A stretch of 6,060 nucleotides of DNA from Natronomonas sp. (GCA_007135435.1 SLIW01000192.1:1-6060); one strand, 5' to 3'. Shown: positions 1 to 5,794, counted from the stretch's first letter. The notes: generated from the letters alone by a model not told the origin. Made by a program: numbers and translations.

Positions 1-733
1 CCTTCACGAGCTCGACGCCGCTGAGGCTGTTCTCGAGGCGGGTGTTCAGGTCGCCGATGCTCGCGCGCTGCTCGACGTACCGCGGCTCGACGGCCTTCAT
101 GAACCACAGCGTGAACCCGACCATCGCCGGGATCACCACCAGGGTCACGAGCGCGAGCTGCCAGTTGAGGTAGAACAGCACGGCGGCGATGCCGAGGACC
201 ATGACCCCCAGCCGGGCGGAGTTCTGCAGGGCGTTGTCCAGGAAGACCTCGAGGTTCGAGGCGTCGTTGTTGAGGACGCTCATGACCTCGCCGGTCTGCT
301 TGTCGTCGAAGAAGGGCATGTCCAGGCGCTGCATCGTCGCGAAGCTGTCGGTGCGGACCTCGTGCATCACCCGGTGGGCGAAGGTGTTGGCGGCGACGCC
401 GTAGATCCAGGTGAAGACCGCCGTCACGACGAAGGCGCCGACGATGAGCCACACCGAGAACCAGAACTGGCCGGTCTGGGTCGCCGGCACCCACGCGTCG
501 GGTAGCAGCGGGAGCGTGAATTCCTGTTCGCCGATGAAGACCGCGTCGATGGCCACCCCGAGGACCAGCGGCGGCAGCAGGCTCGCCACGCGGGCGACGA
601 CGTTCGCTGCCATGCCCACGGTGAACCACTCGATCTCGGGGATCCCGTAGACGCGGAACAGCCGCGTGAGCGGTCGTTCGACGCGGTCACGGTAGACCTC
701 GAAGACGTTGTCCTCGGCGTCGACCGTCGCCAT
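1..733 (-). CDS. ABC exporter, N-terminal transmembrane domain (partial)
   Basis: Reading the minus strand from the ATG at 733-731 gives 244 uninterrupted codons that run off the window edge, so only the N-terminal part is present. The visible part is a type I exporter membrane domain (ABC transporter transmembrane region). A soluble start (about residues 1-35) is followed by hydrophobic segments near 36-64, 88-115, 171-190 and 193-212. The intracellular-loop signature FFDDKQTGEV (141-150), followed by LNND, is typical of exporters in which the membrane and ATPase domains are fused. The ATP-binding cassette with Walker A, signature and Walker B motifs would lie beyond position 1 and cannot be checked. 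The frame is open upstream of the ATG back to a TGA near 804 but has no other ATG, which favours this start. The epoxide hydrolase-like gene ends 98 bases upstream on the same strand. The substrate cannot be told from sequence; lipid or drug export are typical of the family. Confidence 0.9.
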   Translation of the reverse strand, partial: MATVDAEDNVFEVYRDRVERPLTRLFRVYGIPEIEWFTVGMAANVVARVASLLPPLVLGVAIDAVFIGEQEFTLPLLPDAWVPATQTGQFWFSVWLIVGAFVVTAVFTWIYGVAANTFAHRVMHEVRTDSFATMQRLDMPFFDDKQTGEVMSVLNNDASNLEVFLDNALQNSARLGVMVLGIAAVLFYLNWQLALVTLVVIPAMVGFTLWFMKAVEPRYVEQRASIGDLNTRLENSLSGVELVK

Positions 734-756
734 CGTCGGAACGTCGCCGTCGACGC

Positions 757-768
757 TGATGTATCCCG
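757..768 (-). promoter_or_regulatory. Candidate TATA box for the ABC exporter
   Basis: On the minus strand the bases here read GGGATACATCAG. The ATACAT core is centred about 28-29 bases before the ATG at 733, the spacing expected for a leaderless or near-leaderless archaeal transcript. The match is short and no clear BRE was recognised, so this is a candidate only. It would let the exporter be transcribed independently of the hydrolase upstream. Confidence 0.35.
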
Positions 769-831
769 CGACTCCGGCGAGCCGTGACAGCGAGACCGGT
801 CACCGGGACTGGAGCTATCTGGCCGTCGATC

Positions 832-1683
832 CTACCGGGCGTCCTCGAGGAACTCGAGCACCCGCTCCGCGAGGTACGCCGGACGCTCCTCGGGGAGCCA
901 GTGGCCGGCGCGCTCGACGACCTCGCCGTCGACGTCCGCGGCGACCGCCTCCATGTCCCGGATCGGGAGCTCGCGGAACGACGCCTCGCCGCCCAGTGCC
1001 AGCACGGGGACCTCCAGGGGTTCCTCGGCGTACTCGCGGAACTGCTCGGCGTCGTCGTCCCACGCGCGGTAGTACTCGAACCCACCGCGCAGGCCACCCG
1101 GCGCCGCGTAACACCGGAGGTACTCCTCGCGGGCCTCCCGGTCGATCGCCGACGGATCGTAGGCGCCCTCCCGGTAGAACCACGAGAGGTACACTTCCTC
1201 GCGCCCGGAGACCAGCCGCTCGGGGAGATCGCGGATCTCGTGGAACCGGGTGTGCCACAGCTTGCGCTTCCCCTCGGGGTTGATGCCGGGGAGGCCGGCC
1301 TCGAGGACCGCCAGCGCCCACACCTCCTCGCGGTACGCCGCGGCGTAGGCGTAGGCGGTCGGCATCCCCCAGTCGTGGCCCACCAGGGCGACGGGGCCGT
1401 CGAAATCGAGCTCCCGGACCAGCTCGCGGACGTCCGTCGCGACGGTCCGCTTGTCGTAGCCCTCGCGGGGCGCCCGCGAGTCGCCCATCCCCCGCAGGTC
1501 CGGCGCGACGACGGCGTACTCCTCGGCGAACGCGGGGATCACGTGTCGCCACTCGTACCAGGTCTGCGGCCAGCCGTGCAAGAGCACCAGCGGGTCGGCC
1601 GACTCGTCCCCGGCCGTCACGTAGTGCAGTTTCGTCCCGTTGACCCGTGCCTGCCCGTGGTCGACGCCGTCGACGGTCGCCAT
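832..1683 (-). CDS. Alpha/beta hydrolase, Cif-like epoxide hydrolase
   Basis: This 283-residue protein has the epoxide hydrolase/haloalkane dehalogenase version of the alpha/beta hydrolase fold, in which an Asp nucleophile forms an ester with the substrate and a His-activated water releases it. HGWP at 36-39 is the oxyanion loop, VGHDWG at 101-106 places the nucleophile at D104, and AGHWLPEE at 259-266 places the base at H261. The usual acid after strand beta-7 is missing (GGEAS at 231-235); E128, after beta-6 and 24 residues past the nucleophile, is the likely acid. The lid has WH (143-144) and FEYYR (202-206), matching the ring-opening His/Tyr pair of the Pseudomonas Cif epoxide hydrolase as I recall it. 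The frame is open 40 codons further upstream to 1803, but that extension is Arg-rich and unlike the acidic body, so the ATG at 1683 was chosen. Soluble; the natural substrate is unknown, and haloacetate dehalogenase activity is an alternative. Confidence 0.85.
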   Translation of the reverse strand: MATVDGVDHGQARVNGTKLHYVTAGDESADPLVLLHGWPQTWYEWRHVIPAFAEEYAVVAPDLRGMGDSRAPREGYDKRTVATDVRELVRELDFDGPVALVGHDWGMPTAYAYAAAYREEVWALAVLEAGLPGINPEGKRKLWHTRFHEIRDLPERLVSGREEVYLSWFYREGAYDPSAIDREAREEYLRCYAAPGGLRGGFEYYRAWDDDAEQFREYAEEPLEVPVLALGGEASFRELPIRDMEAVAADVDGEVVERAGHWLPEERPAYLAERVLEFLEDAR

Positions 1684-1715
1684 GTCAGGGTCACTCGCCG
1701 CCGGCACATGAGCGT

Positions 1716-1798
1716 TCGGCCGACGACACGGTCGGCCGACAGCATAGCAGGCCGACGGCACGGTCGACCACGGAGCGTGTCGATCCGACCGTCGGATC
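1716..1798. repeat. Three related dyads in the divergent promoter region
   Basis: Dyad 1 is TCGGCCGAC (1716-1724), a six-base spacer, then GTCGGCCGA (1731-1739), with perfect 9-bp arms. Dyad 2 (1750-1769) repeats the core of dyad 1 (1718-1737) at 18 of 20 bases, offset by 32 bp, with arms GGCCGAC and GTCGACC. Dyad 3 is a perfect palindrome, GATCCGAC-C-GTCGGATC (1782-1798). All three share the half-site CCGAC/GTCGG. They lie between the divergent hydrolase and zinc-ribbon starts, so they may be operator sites for a dimeric regulator. CGAC/GTCG words are common in haloarchaeal DNA, which tempers the claim. Confidence 0.45.
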
Positions 1799-1869
1799 AT
1801 CACCGGCTCAGGCCAGCTGCCCGCCTGACCGCCAGACTTCTGCGGGCGCCGTCCCTACTACCGGACGTG

Positions 1870-2037
1870 ATGGGAGTCCCGGAGACGCTGGCCTGCGACA
1901 CCTGCGACCGGGAGGTCCCGTCGTCGGACGCCCGGCGACGCGAGACCTACGGCGGGCTCGACCCGGAGAAGTGGCAGACACTCTGCTGTCCGCACTGCGG
2001 CGACCGTCTGCGGACGGTCTTCGTCGGTGACGAGTGA
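1870..2037 (+). CDS. Small zinc-ribbon protein (55 aa)
   Basis: A 55-residue acidic reading frame begins with the ATG at 1870 and ends in TGA. It has two Cys pairs, C9-x-x-C12 (CDTC) and C40-x-x-C43 (CPHC), separated by 27 residues, the layout of a two-knuckle zinc ribbon; C39 is an extra neighbouring Cys. Between the knuckles lies a charged stretch with YGGLDPEKW (27-35). Small single zinc-ribbon proteins of this size are common in haloarchaea, mostly without assigned function; nucleic-acid binding or protein contact are possible. The frame continues upstream without a stop, but that part is Arg/Pro-rich and overlaps the dyad region, so the short form is preferred. A GTG at 1867 directly before the ATG is an alternative start. 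It is divergent from the hydrolase and 120 bases upstream of the YdjM-like gene on the same strand. The exact function is not recognisable. Confidence 0.75.
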   Translation: MGVPETLACDTCDREVPSSDARRRETYGGLDPEKWQTLCCPHCGDRLRTVFVGDE

Positions 2038-2121
2038 CCGGCCCCGAACGGTTCGTGCAGTGCGGGGACGCTGGGAACGATCCGATGCGCCCGACGGACA
2101 CGACGGGCGGTCCCGACCGGC

Positions 2122-2136
2122 GAAATCCAGTTCAAT
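2122..2136 (+). promoter_or_regulatory. Candidate promoter of the YdjM-like gene
   Basis: GAAATCCAGTTCAAT is the only AT-rich patch upstream of the ATG at 2158. Its TTCAAT part lies about 22-27 bases before the start, consistent with a leaderless archaeal promoter. It is not a strong TATA match, so the call is tentative. Confidence 0.25.
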
Positions 2137-2157
2137 CGGCGGCCGGTAGGGCTACCC

Positions 2158-2700
2158 ATGCATCCGGTGACCCACCCTGGGGCCGCGTACCTGCTGTACG
2201 CGGCCTGGCTCCGGCTGGCCGACACCGACCGCCGGACGCCGAGCGACGGCGCGACGCTCGCGCTGGTCGTCGGTGCACTGTTGCCGGACCTCGTCGACAA
2301 GCCGCTCTACCACTACGGCCTCCTGGACGTCCCGAGTGGGCGGGTCCTGGGGCACTCGCTGATCTTCCTGGTCCCGCTGTCGGTGGTGGCGATCGTGGCC
2401 GTCCGGAGGTCGTCGCTGCCCGACCACGTGGGCGGGGCGTTCGCGTTCGGCCTCCTGTCGCACGCCGCGACCGACGCCGTCCCGCCCATCCTGTTCGGGC
2501 AGTTCGACGAACTCGGGTTCCTCCTGTGGCCGGTCACCCACTCGCCGCCATACGTGGGGTACAAGCCACTGTTCGAGGTCGCCGGGGTGACGGTGACGAC
2601 GATGTGGGTCGACTTCCTCGTCCTCGCGGCGGCGCTGGTCGTGTGGTGGCGCGACGGTCGCCCGGGTCTGGCGCCGCTCCGCAATCGAGTCGGTCGGTGA
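2158..2700 (+). CDS. YdjM-like membrane-bound metal-dependent hydrolase family protein
   Basis: This 180-residue membrane protein resembles the YdjM/DUF457 family, described as inner-membrane, probably metal-dependent hydrolases. Family-type polar residues sit in or beside hydrophobic segments: H2 and H6 near the start (MHPVTH), GALLPDLVDKP (39-49) with D44 and D47, GHS (65-67), and LLSHAATDAVPP (99-110) with H102 and D106. WPVTHSPP (124-131) follows. Hydrophobic stretches fall near 8-20, 33-45, 64-82, 92-105 and 146-164, so several membrane passes are expected, with a short basic C-terminal tail (LRNRVGR). The ATG at 2158 is chosen because it gives the family-like N-terminus that begins with the His pair. 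The reaction and substrate are unknown; the family assignment rests on the motif pattern. It converges with the amidotransferase gene, leaving only 33 bases between the two stop codons. Confidence 0.8.
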   Translation: MHPVTHPGAAYLLYAAWLRLADTDRRTPSDGATLALVVGALLPDLVDKPLYHYGLLDVPSGRVLGHSLIFLVPLSVVAIVAVRRSSLPDHVGGAFAFGLLSHAATDAVPPILFGQFDELGFLLWPVTHSPPYVGYKPLFEVAGVTVTTMWVDFLVLAAALVVWWRDGRPGLAPLRNRVGR

Positions 2701-2733
2701 ACGGTCGGCAGACGCCCGAAACGCCCCGCGCAC

Positions 2734-3399
2734 TCACCCGGTGGCGCGTGGCGCTGCGTCCTCGACGAGCGCCTCGAAGTTCTCGAAGATCCGTTCTGCC
2801 GTGACGTCGTCGAAGGAGAACTCGCCCGGGTCCCAGCCGAAGTCCGCGACGAGCCGTTCGCGGTGGGCCTCCGTGATCTCCGGGTGGAACTGGACGGTCC
2901 ACACCGGCGACGTCCGGTGGCGCGTGCCGTAGATGGGGGCGTGGTCCGCCGAGGCGATGACCTCCATCCCCTCGCCGAGCTCGGTGACGTTGTCGCCGTG
3001 GAGCGAGGTGACGACCGGGTCGACGCCGTCGAACAGCGGGTCGGCCGCGAGGTCCGCCTCGACGAGTCCCGCGTCCCGGCCGACGTGCTCGACGGTCCCC
3101 CCGAGCGCCGAGTTGACGACCTGATGGCCGAAGCAGACGCCGAGGGTCGGGACCCCCCGGGCGACGAGCTCGCGGACGAGTGCCTCCTGGTCGGCGATCC
3201 AGGGTCGCTCGTCGGCCTCGTAGACACCCGCCGTGCTCCCGGTGAGGACGACCCCGTCGGCGTCCTCGACGTCGAACCGCTCGCCGGCGGGGAAGTCGAC
3301 CTCCGTCGCCCCGGGGAACCGGGCGGCCAGCGCGTCGCAGTGGTACTCGCAGTCGGGGTCGGGTTCGTTCCGGACCACGTACAGCACCGAGTCGACCAT
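2734..3399 (-). CDS. Stand-alone class I glutamine amidotransferase
   Basis: A 221-residue soluble protein with a complete class I (triad) glutaminase fold. The nucleophile elbow GVCFGHQ (87-93) gives C89, and FHPEI (171-175) gives H172 and E174. LTGSTAGVY (52-60) occupies the oxyanion-loop position, and LHGDNVTEL (133-141) is the strand region typical of GMP-synthase-like amidotransferases. These domains hydrolyse glutamine and pass ammonia to a partner synthetase, but no synthase domain is fused or adjacent. The C-terminal part after the triad (about 176-221) is longer than a minimal GuaA-type glutaminase subunit. It might act on gamma-glutamyl compounds or serve a distant partner; sequence alone does not decide. 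The start at 3399 directly precedes the first beta strand (VLYVVRNE), as expected. It is the only gene between the YdjM-like gene, which it faces, and the repeat-rich gap upstream. Confidence 0.88.
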   Translation of the reverse strand: MVDSVLYVVRNEPDPDCEYHCDALAARFPGATEVDFPAGERFDVEDADGVVLTGSTAGVYEADERPWIADQEALVRELVARGVPTLGVCFGHQVVNSALGGTVEHVGRDAGLVEADLAADPLFDGVDPVVTSLHGDNVTELGEGMEVIASADHAPIYGTRHRTSPVWTVQFHPEITEAHRERLVADFGWDPGEFSFDDVTAERIFENFEALVEDAAPRATG

Positions 3400-3419
3400 G
3401 GTCGCCGTTCGCGCCGGGT

Positions 3420-3430
3420 GGAGAAAAACG
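3420..3430 (-). promoter_or_regulatory. Candidate TATA box for the amidotransferase
   Basis: On the minus strand this reads CGTTTTTCTCC, a T-rich island in GC-rich surroundings centred about 27 bases before the ATG at 3399. The spacing fits a leaderless archaeal promoter, but a plain T-run is not the best TATA match. It could instead be a weak termination tract for transcripts from upstream. Confidence 0.35.
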
Positions 3431-3472
3431 CTGTCACCTGGTCGATGCCGGGCGCCACCGGGGAGCCTCGAC

Positions 3473-3560
3473 AGTGTCGCCAGGGAACGCTGGCGTCGCC
3501 GTCAGGCTACGCTGGCCTCGCCGTCAGGAAACACTGGCGGCGCCGTCAGGGAATACTGGC
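3473..3560. repeat. 22-bp tandem repeat, four units, each with a dyad
   Basis: Four contiguous 22-bp units lie at 3473-3494, 3495-3516, 3517-3538 and 3539-3560. Units 2-4 share CGCCGTCAGG followed by a variable stretch and then CTGGC. Units 3 and 4 can each fold as a hairpin: GCCGTCAGG (3520-3528 and 3542-3550), a four-base centre (AAAC or GAAT), then ACTGGCGGC. That gives seven Watson-Crick pairs and one G-T pair. Unit 1 has diverged to GTCGCCAGG/GCTGGCGTC but keeps most of the pairing. Unit 5 (3561 on) is too degenerate to count. The period is about two helical turns. Function unknown. Confidence 0.8.
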
Positions 3561-3620
3561 GGCGCCGGCGGGCGCGATGGCGTGGCGACCGTCCCGCACA
3601 CGGACGGGCCGTCCCGTGGT

Positions 3621-3664
3621 CGTATTACTATCGTATTACGAACGTATTGCTATCGTGTTACGCC
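3621..3664. repeat. AT-rich 11-bp tandem repeat, four units
   Basis: The units are CGTATTACTAT (3621-3631), CGTATTACGAA (3632-3642), CGTATTGCTAT (3643-3653) and CGTGTTACGCC (3654-3664). Read in pairs, they form two 22-bp units. The core GTATTAC is an odd palindrome (GTA-T-TAC), and in unit 2 it extends to CGTA-T-TACG. Repeats spaced one helical turn apart put every core on the same DNA face, as in cooperative protein-binding arrays. The patch is much more AT-rich than its surroundings. No gene starts just beyond it on either strand; the nearest downstream start is the amidotransferase, about 220 bases away on the minus strand. Confidence 0.75.
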
Positions 3665-3785
3665 GTGCTCACCAGGGTGCTTCGATCGTCCCGAAGATGA
3701 ATCGATGGCGTACCCCCGGCCGTCCTCCGGATGGACCACCCCTTGGCGGGTCCGACAGGGGGATCGACGACAGACTGCCGACGGA

Positions 3786-4652
3786 TCACCGCACCTCGTC
3801 GGCCCGGTCGACGAGGGACGCCACCCGTGTCTCGGAGACGGGCGCGGTCGTCTCGCCGCCCTCCTTCAGCGCCGTCCCGACGATGACGCCGTCGGCGTCG
3901 GCGAGCAGGTCGGCGACGTCGTCGGACGAGACGCCGCTCCCGACGATCACCGGCACCGACCGGTCGAGGGCCTCCAGGGCGTCGAGGACCCCACGGAGCG
4001 CCGTGGCCTCCACCTCCGCCCCGGTGGCGGGACCGCTGACGACGACCGCGTCCGCGAGACCGCGCTCGACGGCCTCCGAGACGTCCTGCCGGAGCGAGCC
4101 TTCCCCGAGCCGTGCGGAGTGCTTGACGTCGACGTCGGCCCAGATGGCCACCCGACCCCCGGCCTCCCTGGAGTTGGCGTCGCCGTCGGCGTCGTCGCCA
4201 TCGCCGGGGGCGAGCCGCTCCCGGAGGCGTAGCGTCTCGTGGGCCCGGCCCTCGATGATCCCCTGGTCGGTGACCCGAGCGCCGGTGTGGACGTTCACCC
4301 GGACGAACGCGCCGCCGACCGCCGTCGCGACCGCCAGCGCGGCCGCGGCGTCGTTCCGCAGGACGTTGACCCCGACGGGGAGGTCGACCTCGCGGACGAC
4401 GGCCGACGCGACCCGCGTCATCGCCGCCACGGTGTGCTTCGGCACGTCGTCGGGGTAGAACGGCGCGTCGCCGAAGTTCTCCACCAGCAGGCCGTCGACG
4501 CCGCCCGCCTCGAGCGCCCGCGCGTCGGCGAGCGCGCCCTCGACGACCGAACCGATCTCGGCGTCGCCGGCGCCCGGCGACCCCGGCAGTGGCGGCAGGT
4601 GGACCATCCCGACGATCGGCCTCCGGGTCCCGAAGGTGGCCTCGAGGTTCAT
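3786..4652 (-). CDS. BtpA/SgcQ-family TIM-barrel protein
   Basis: A 288-residue protein of the BtpA/SgcQ family. Family landmarks are PIVGMVHLPPLPGSP (12-26) near the N-terminus, DGLLVENFGDAPF (53-65), PVGVNVLRND (92-101), FVRVNVHTG (116-124), WADVDVKHSA (171-180), VVVSGPATG (203-211), and the phosphate-loop-like strands VIVGSGVS (235-242) and GVIVGTALKEGG (255-266). The last two suggest a TIM barrel that binds a phosphorylated ligand. Cyanobacterial BtpA affects photosystem I stability and SgcQ sits in a sugar-uptake operon; neither role carries over, and the archaeal function is unknown. An acidic, low-complexity insertion at about 148-164 (PGDGDDADGD) looks like a surface loop. The frame is open far upstream, but the ATG at 4652 gives the exact family N-terminus and sits about 25 bases after a TATA box. 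The R2-like oxidase gene ends 209 bases upstream on the same strand. Confidence 0.88.
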   Translation of the reverse strand: MNLEATFGTRRPIVGMVHLPPLPGSPGAGDAEIGSVVEGALADARALEAGGVDGLLVENFGDAPFYPDDVPKHTVAAMTRVASAVVREVDLPVGVNVLRNDAAAALAVATAVGGAFVRVNVHTGARVTDQGIIEGRAHETLRLRERLAPGDGDDADGDANSREAGGRVAIWADVDVKHSARLGEGSLRQDVSEAVERGLADAVVVSGPATGAEVEATALRGVLDALEALDRSVPVIVGSGVSSDDVADLLADADGVIVGTALKEGGETTAPVSETRVASLVDRADEVR

Positions 4653-4674
4653 GCGGCCGACTTCTCGTGCCCGA

Positions 4675-4685
4675 TGTATAGGTGT
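4675..4685 (-). promoter_or_regulatory. TATA-type promoter of the BtpA-family gene
   Basis: On the minus strand the bases read ACACCTATACA, with the TATA core about 25-28 bases before the ATG at 4652. This spacing is what a leaderless archaeal transcript needs, with the start codon at or next to the transcription start. The string ACACCTATA also occurs in the promoter of the R2-like oxidase gene upstream. Confidence 0.6.
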
Positions 4686-4813
4686 GGGTCTCTCCGGGCG
4701 ACCGGGTCGCCCGATACGGCACTGTCGAACCGGCCGTCGGGAGTAGCCCGGGATAGGTTCCCGTGGATCGCCCCCGGGGAGGGTATGGAGAACAGGCCGG
4801 AACTGAACGGTTC

Positions 4814-4854
4814 GGAAGGATGGAAGGACGGAAGGAAGGAGGAAGGAAAGAAGG
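4814..4854 (-). terminator. Pyrimidine tract after the R2-like oxidase, possible terminator
   Basis: On the minus strand this tract begins 7 bases past the end of the oxidase stop codon (4862-4864) and is almost pure C/T, built of CCTT/CTTT words; the plus strand shows GGAA repeats. Archaeal RNA polymerase stops at U-rich tracts. Runs here reach only three Ts, so termination is plausible but weak. No stem-loop precedes it. Confidence 0.4.
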
Positions 4855-4861
4855 CGTTGCG

Positions 4862-5794
4862 TCAGTCGTCCCCGACGCCCTCGAGCTCGGTCAGCGAGTC
4901 CAGGTCGGGGACGTCCTGGGCGGCGTCCTTGATCTGCTCCATCCGCTGGACGTGCTTCTCGGCGGCGAACCGCTGGAGCTCCTCCGGGGAGATCCCGACG
5001 TCCTCGACGTACTGGTCCTCGGGGTTGGCGGCGATGCCGTTGACGAGCGGCAGCAGCTCGTTCACCGTCTCGTCGAGCAGCCCCGGGTCCACCGCCTCCT
5101 CGTGGACGAGCTCCTTGAGCTTCCCCATCCCGAAGCCCACGTGGCGGCCCTCGTCCTGGCGGATGAGGGTGAACCCCTCGTAGAGCCCCGGCAGGTACGG
5201 GAGCTCCGTGTATGTGTCCTTCCCGTAGGACTGCTGCATCCCGTAGTAGCCGGTCTGGGCGAGGATGCCCTCGACGACGAGGTGGTAGTGGCAGTACGCC
5301 CGCGCGAAGTCCTCCGGCGTCGGGTCGTCGAGGAGCGCGTACATCGCCTCCTCGTTGCGCTCGAAGAGGTCGTGGTAGGGTTCGTTGAACCACTTCGGGT
5401 CGGTCGGGGAGGACTGCTCGAGGCCGAGCTCCTCCTCGACGGGGTGGACGACCTCCCGCCAGTAGCGGTCGAAGTGGTCGGTGTGCTTGGCCTCCTCGTA
5501 GAGCTGGGTCGTGACGAACATCTGGTCGTCGATGTCGTCGAGGGCGACCGCCAGCGGTGCGAGGTCCTCCGTGACGGCCTGCTCGCCGGCGCCGAACCGG
5601 GCGACCCCCATCTTCATGCCGTCGAAGTGCTGCTCCGGATCGTCGACCTCGCGGAGGTGGGCGACGAGCGCCTCGCGATCGCGGTCCAGGTCGATGTCGA
5701 ACGGATCCCAGTGCCGCTCGACGGCGTTGCGGTAGTACCGCGTCCCCCGGCTCTCGCGGTCGAGCTGCAGGTGCCGCGTGCTGTCGATGTACAT
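4862..5794 (-). CDS. R2-like ligand-binding oxidase (R2lox)
   Basis: A 310-residue ferritin-like protein with a complete dinuclear-metal site: E71 (GEQAVTEDL), E101 and H104 (EEAKH), E175 (VVEGILAQTGYY), E215 and H218 (RQDEGRH). R2lox proteins bind a Mn/Fe centre and a long-chain fatty acid and form a Val-Tyr ether cross-link; here V74 (first Glu +3) and Y170 (fourth ligand Glu -5) sit at those two positions. The radical Tyr of true ribonucleotide reductase R2, four residues past the first His, is F108. No NrdA-type large subunit is nearby. This argues for R2lox, although automatic annotation may say ribonucleotide reductase beta subunit. The E175-E215 spacing (40) is about five residues longer than I recall for bacterial R2lox. 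The ATG at 5794 was chosen over frame-open upstream ATGs, because the added residues lack family character and contain the TATA box; GGGAG lies six bases upstream. Probably soluble; its physiological substrate is unknown. Confidence 0.85.
   Translation of the reverse strand: MYIDSTRHLQLDRESRGTRYYRNAVERHWDPFDIDLDRDREALVAHLREVDDPEQHFDGMKMGVARFGAGEQAVTEDLAPLAVALDDIDDQMFVTTQLYEEAKHTDHFDRYWREVVHPVEEELGLEQSSPTDPKWFNEPYHDLFERNEEAMYALLDDPTPEDFARAYCHYHLVVEGILAQTGYYGMQQSYGKDTYTELPYLPGLYEGFTLIRQDEGRHVGFGMGKLKELVHEEAVDPGLLDETVNELLPLVNGIAANPEDQYVEDVGISPEELQRFAAEKHVQRMEQIKDAAQDVPDLDSLTELEGVGDD

Larger units (their letters stand above)
3400..3785. other. Noncoding gap with two tandem arrays
   Basis: This 386-base stretch between the BtpA-family stop and the amidotransferase start has no convincing gene. 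Long frames that cross it on the plus strand are repeat-derived or Arg/Pro-rich and lack the acidic bias of the real genes here. It holds the T-rich candidate promoter at 3420-3430, a small dyad CGACA-G-TGTCG at 3469-3479, the 22-bp array at 3473-3560 and the 11-bp AT-rich array at 3621-3664. I recognise nothing in 3665-3785. Confidence 0.7.

Noticed and set aside
796..806. CCGGT-C-ACCGG dyad between the hydrolase and the ABC exporter as a terminator or operator.
   Set aside because: The arms are only 5 bp and no T-rich tract follows; short GC dyads like this are expected by chance in such DNA.
784..2037. A long plus-strand frame (417 codons) ending in the zinc-ribbon protein.
   Set aside because: It lies antisense to the hydrolase and only the last 55 codons have protein-like character; the rest is a high-GC shadow.
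2701..2733. Bidirectional terminator between the convergent YdjM-like and amidotransferase genes.
   Set aside because: The 33-base gap has no stem-loop and no T-run on either strand that I can see.
2863..4458. A plus-strand frame of 531 codons across the noncoding gap.
   Set aside because: It is antisense to two well-supported genes and crosses both tandem arrays, with a Ser/Arg/Pro-rich composition and no acidic bias.
3786..5393. A 535-codon minus-strand open frame that runs from inside the R2lox gene into the BtpA-family gene.
   Set aside because: The N-terminal half is an Arg/Pro-rich shadow of R2lox in another frame; the family match begins exactly at the ATG at 4652, behind a TATA box.
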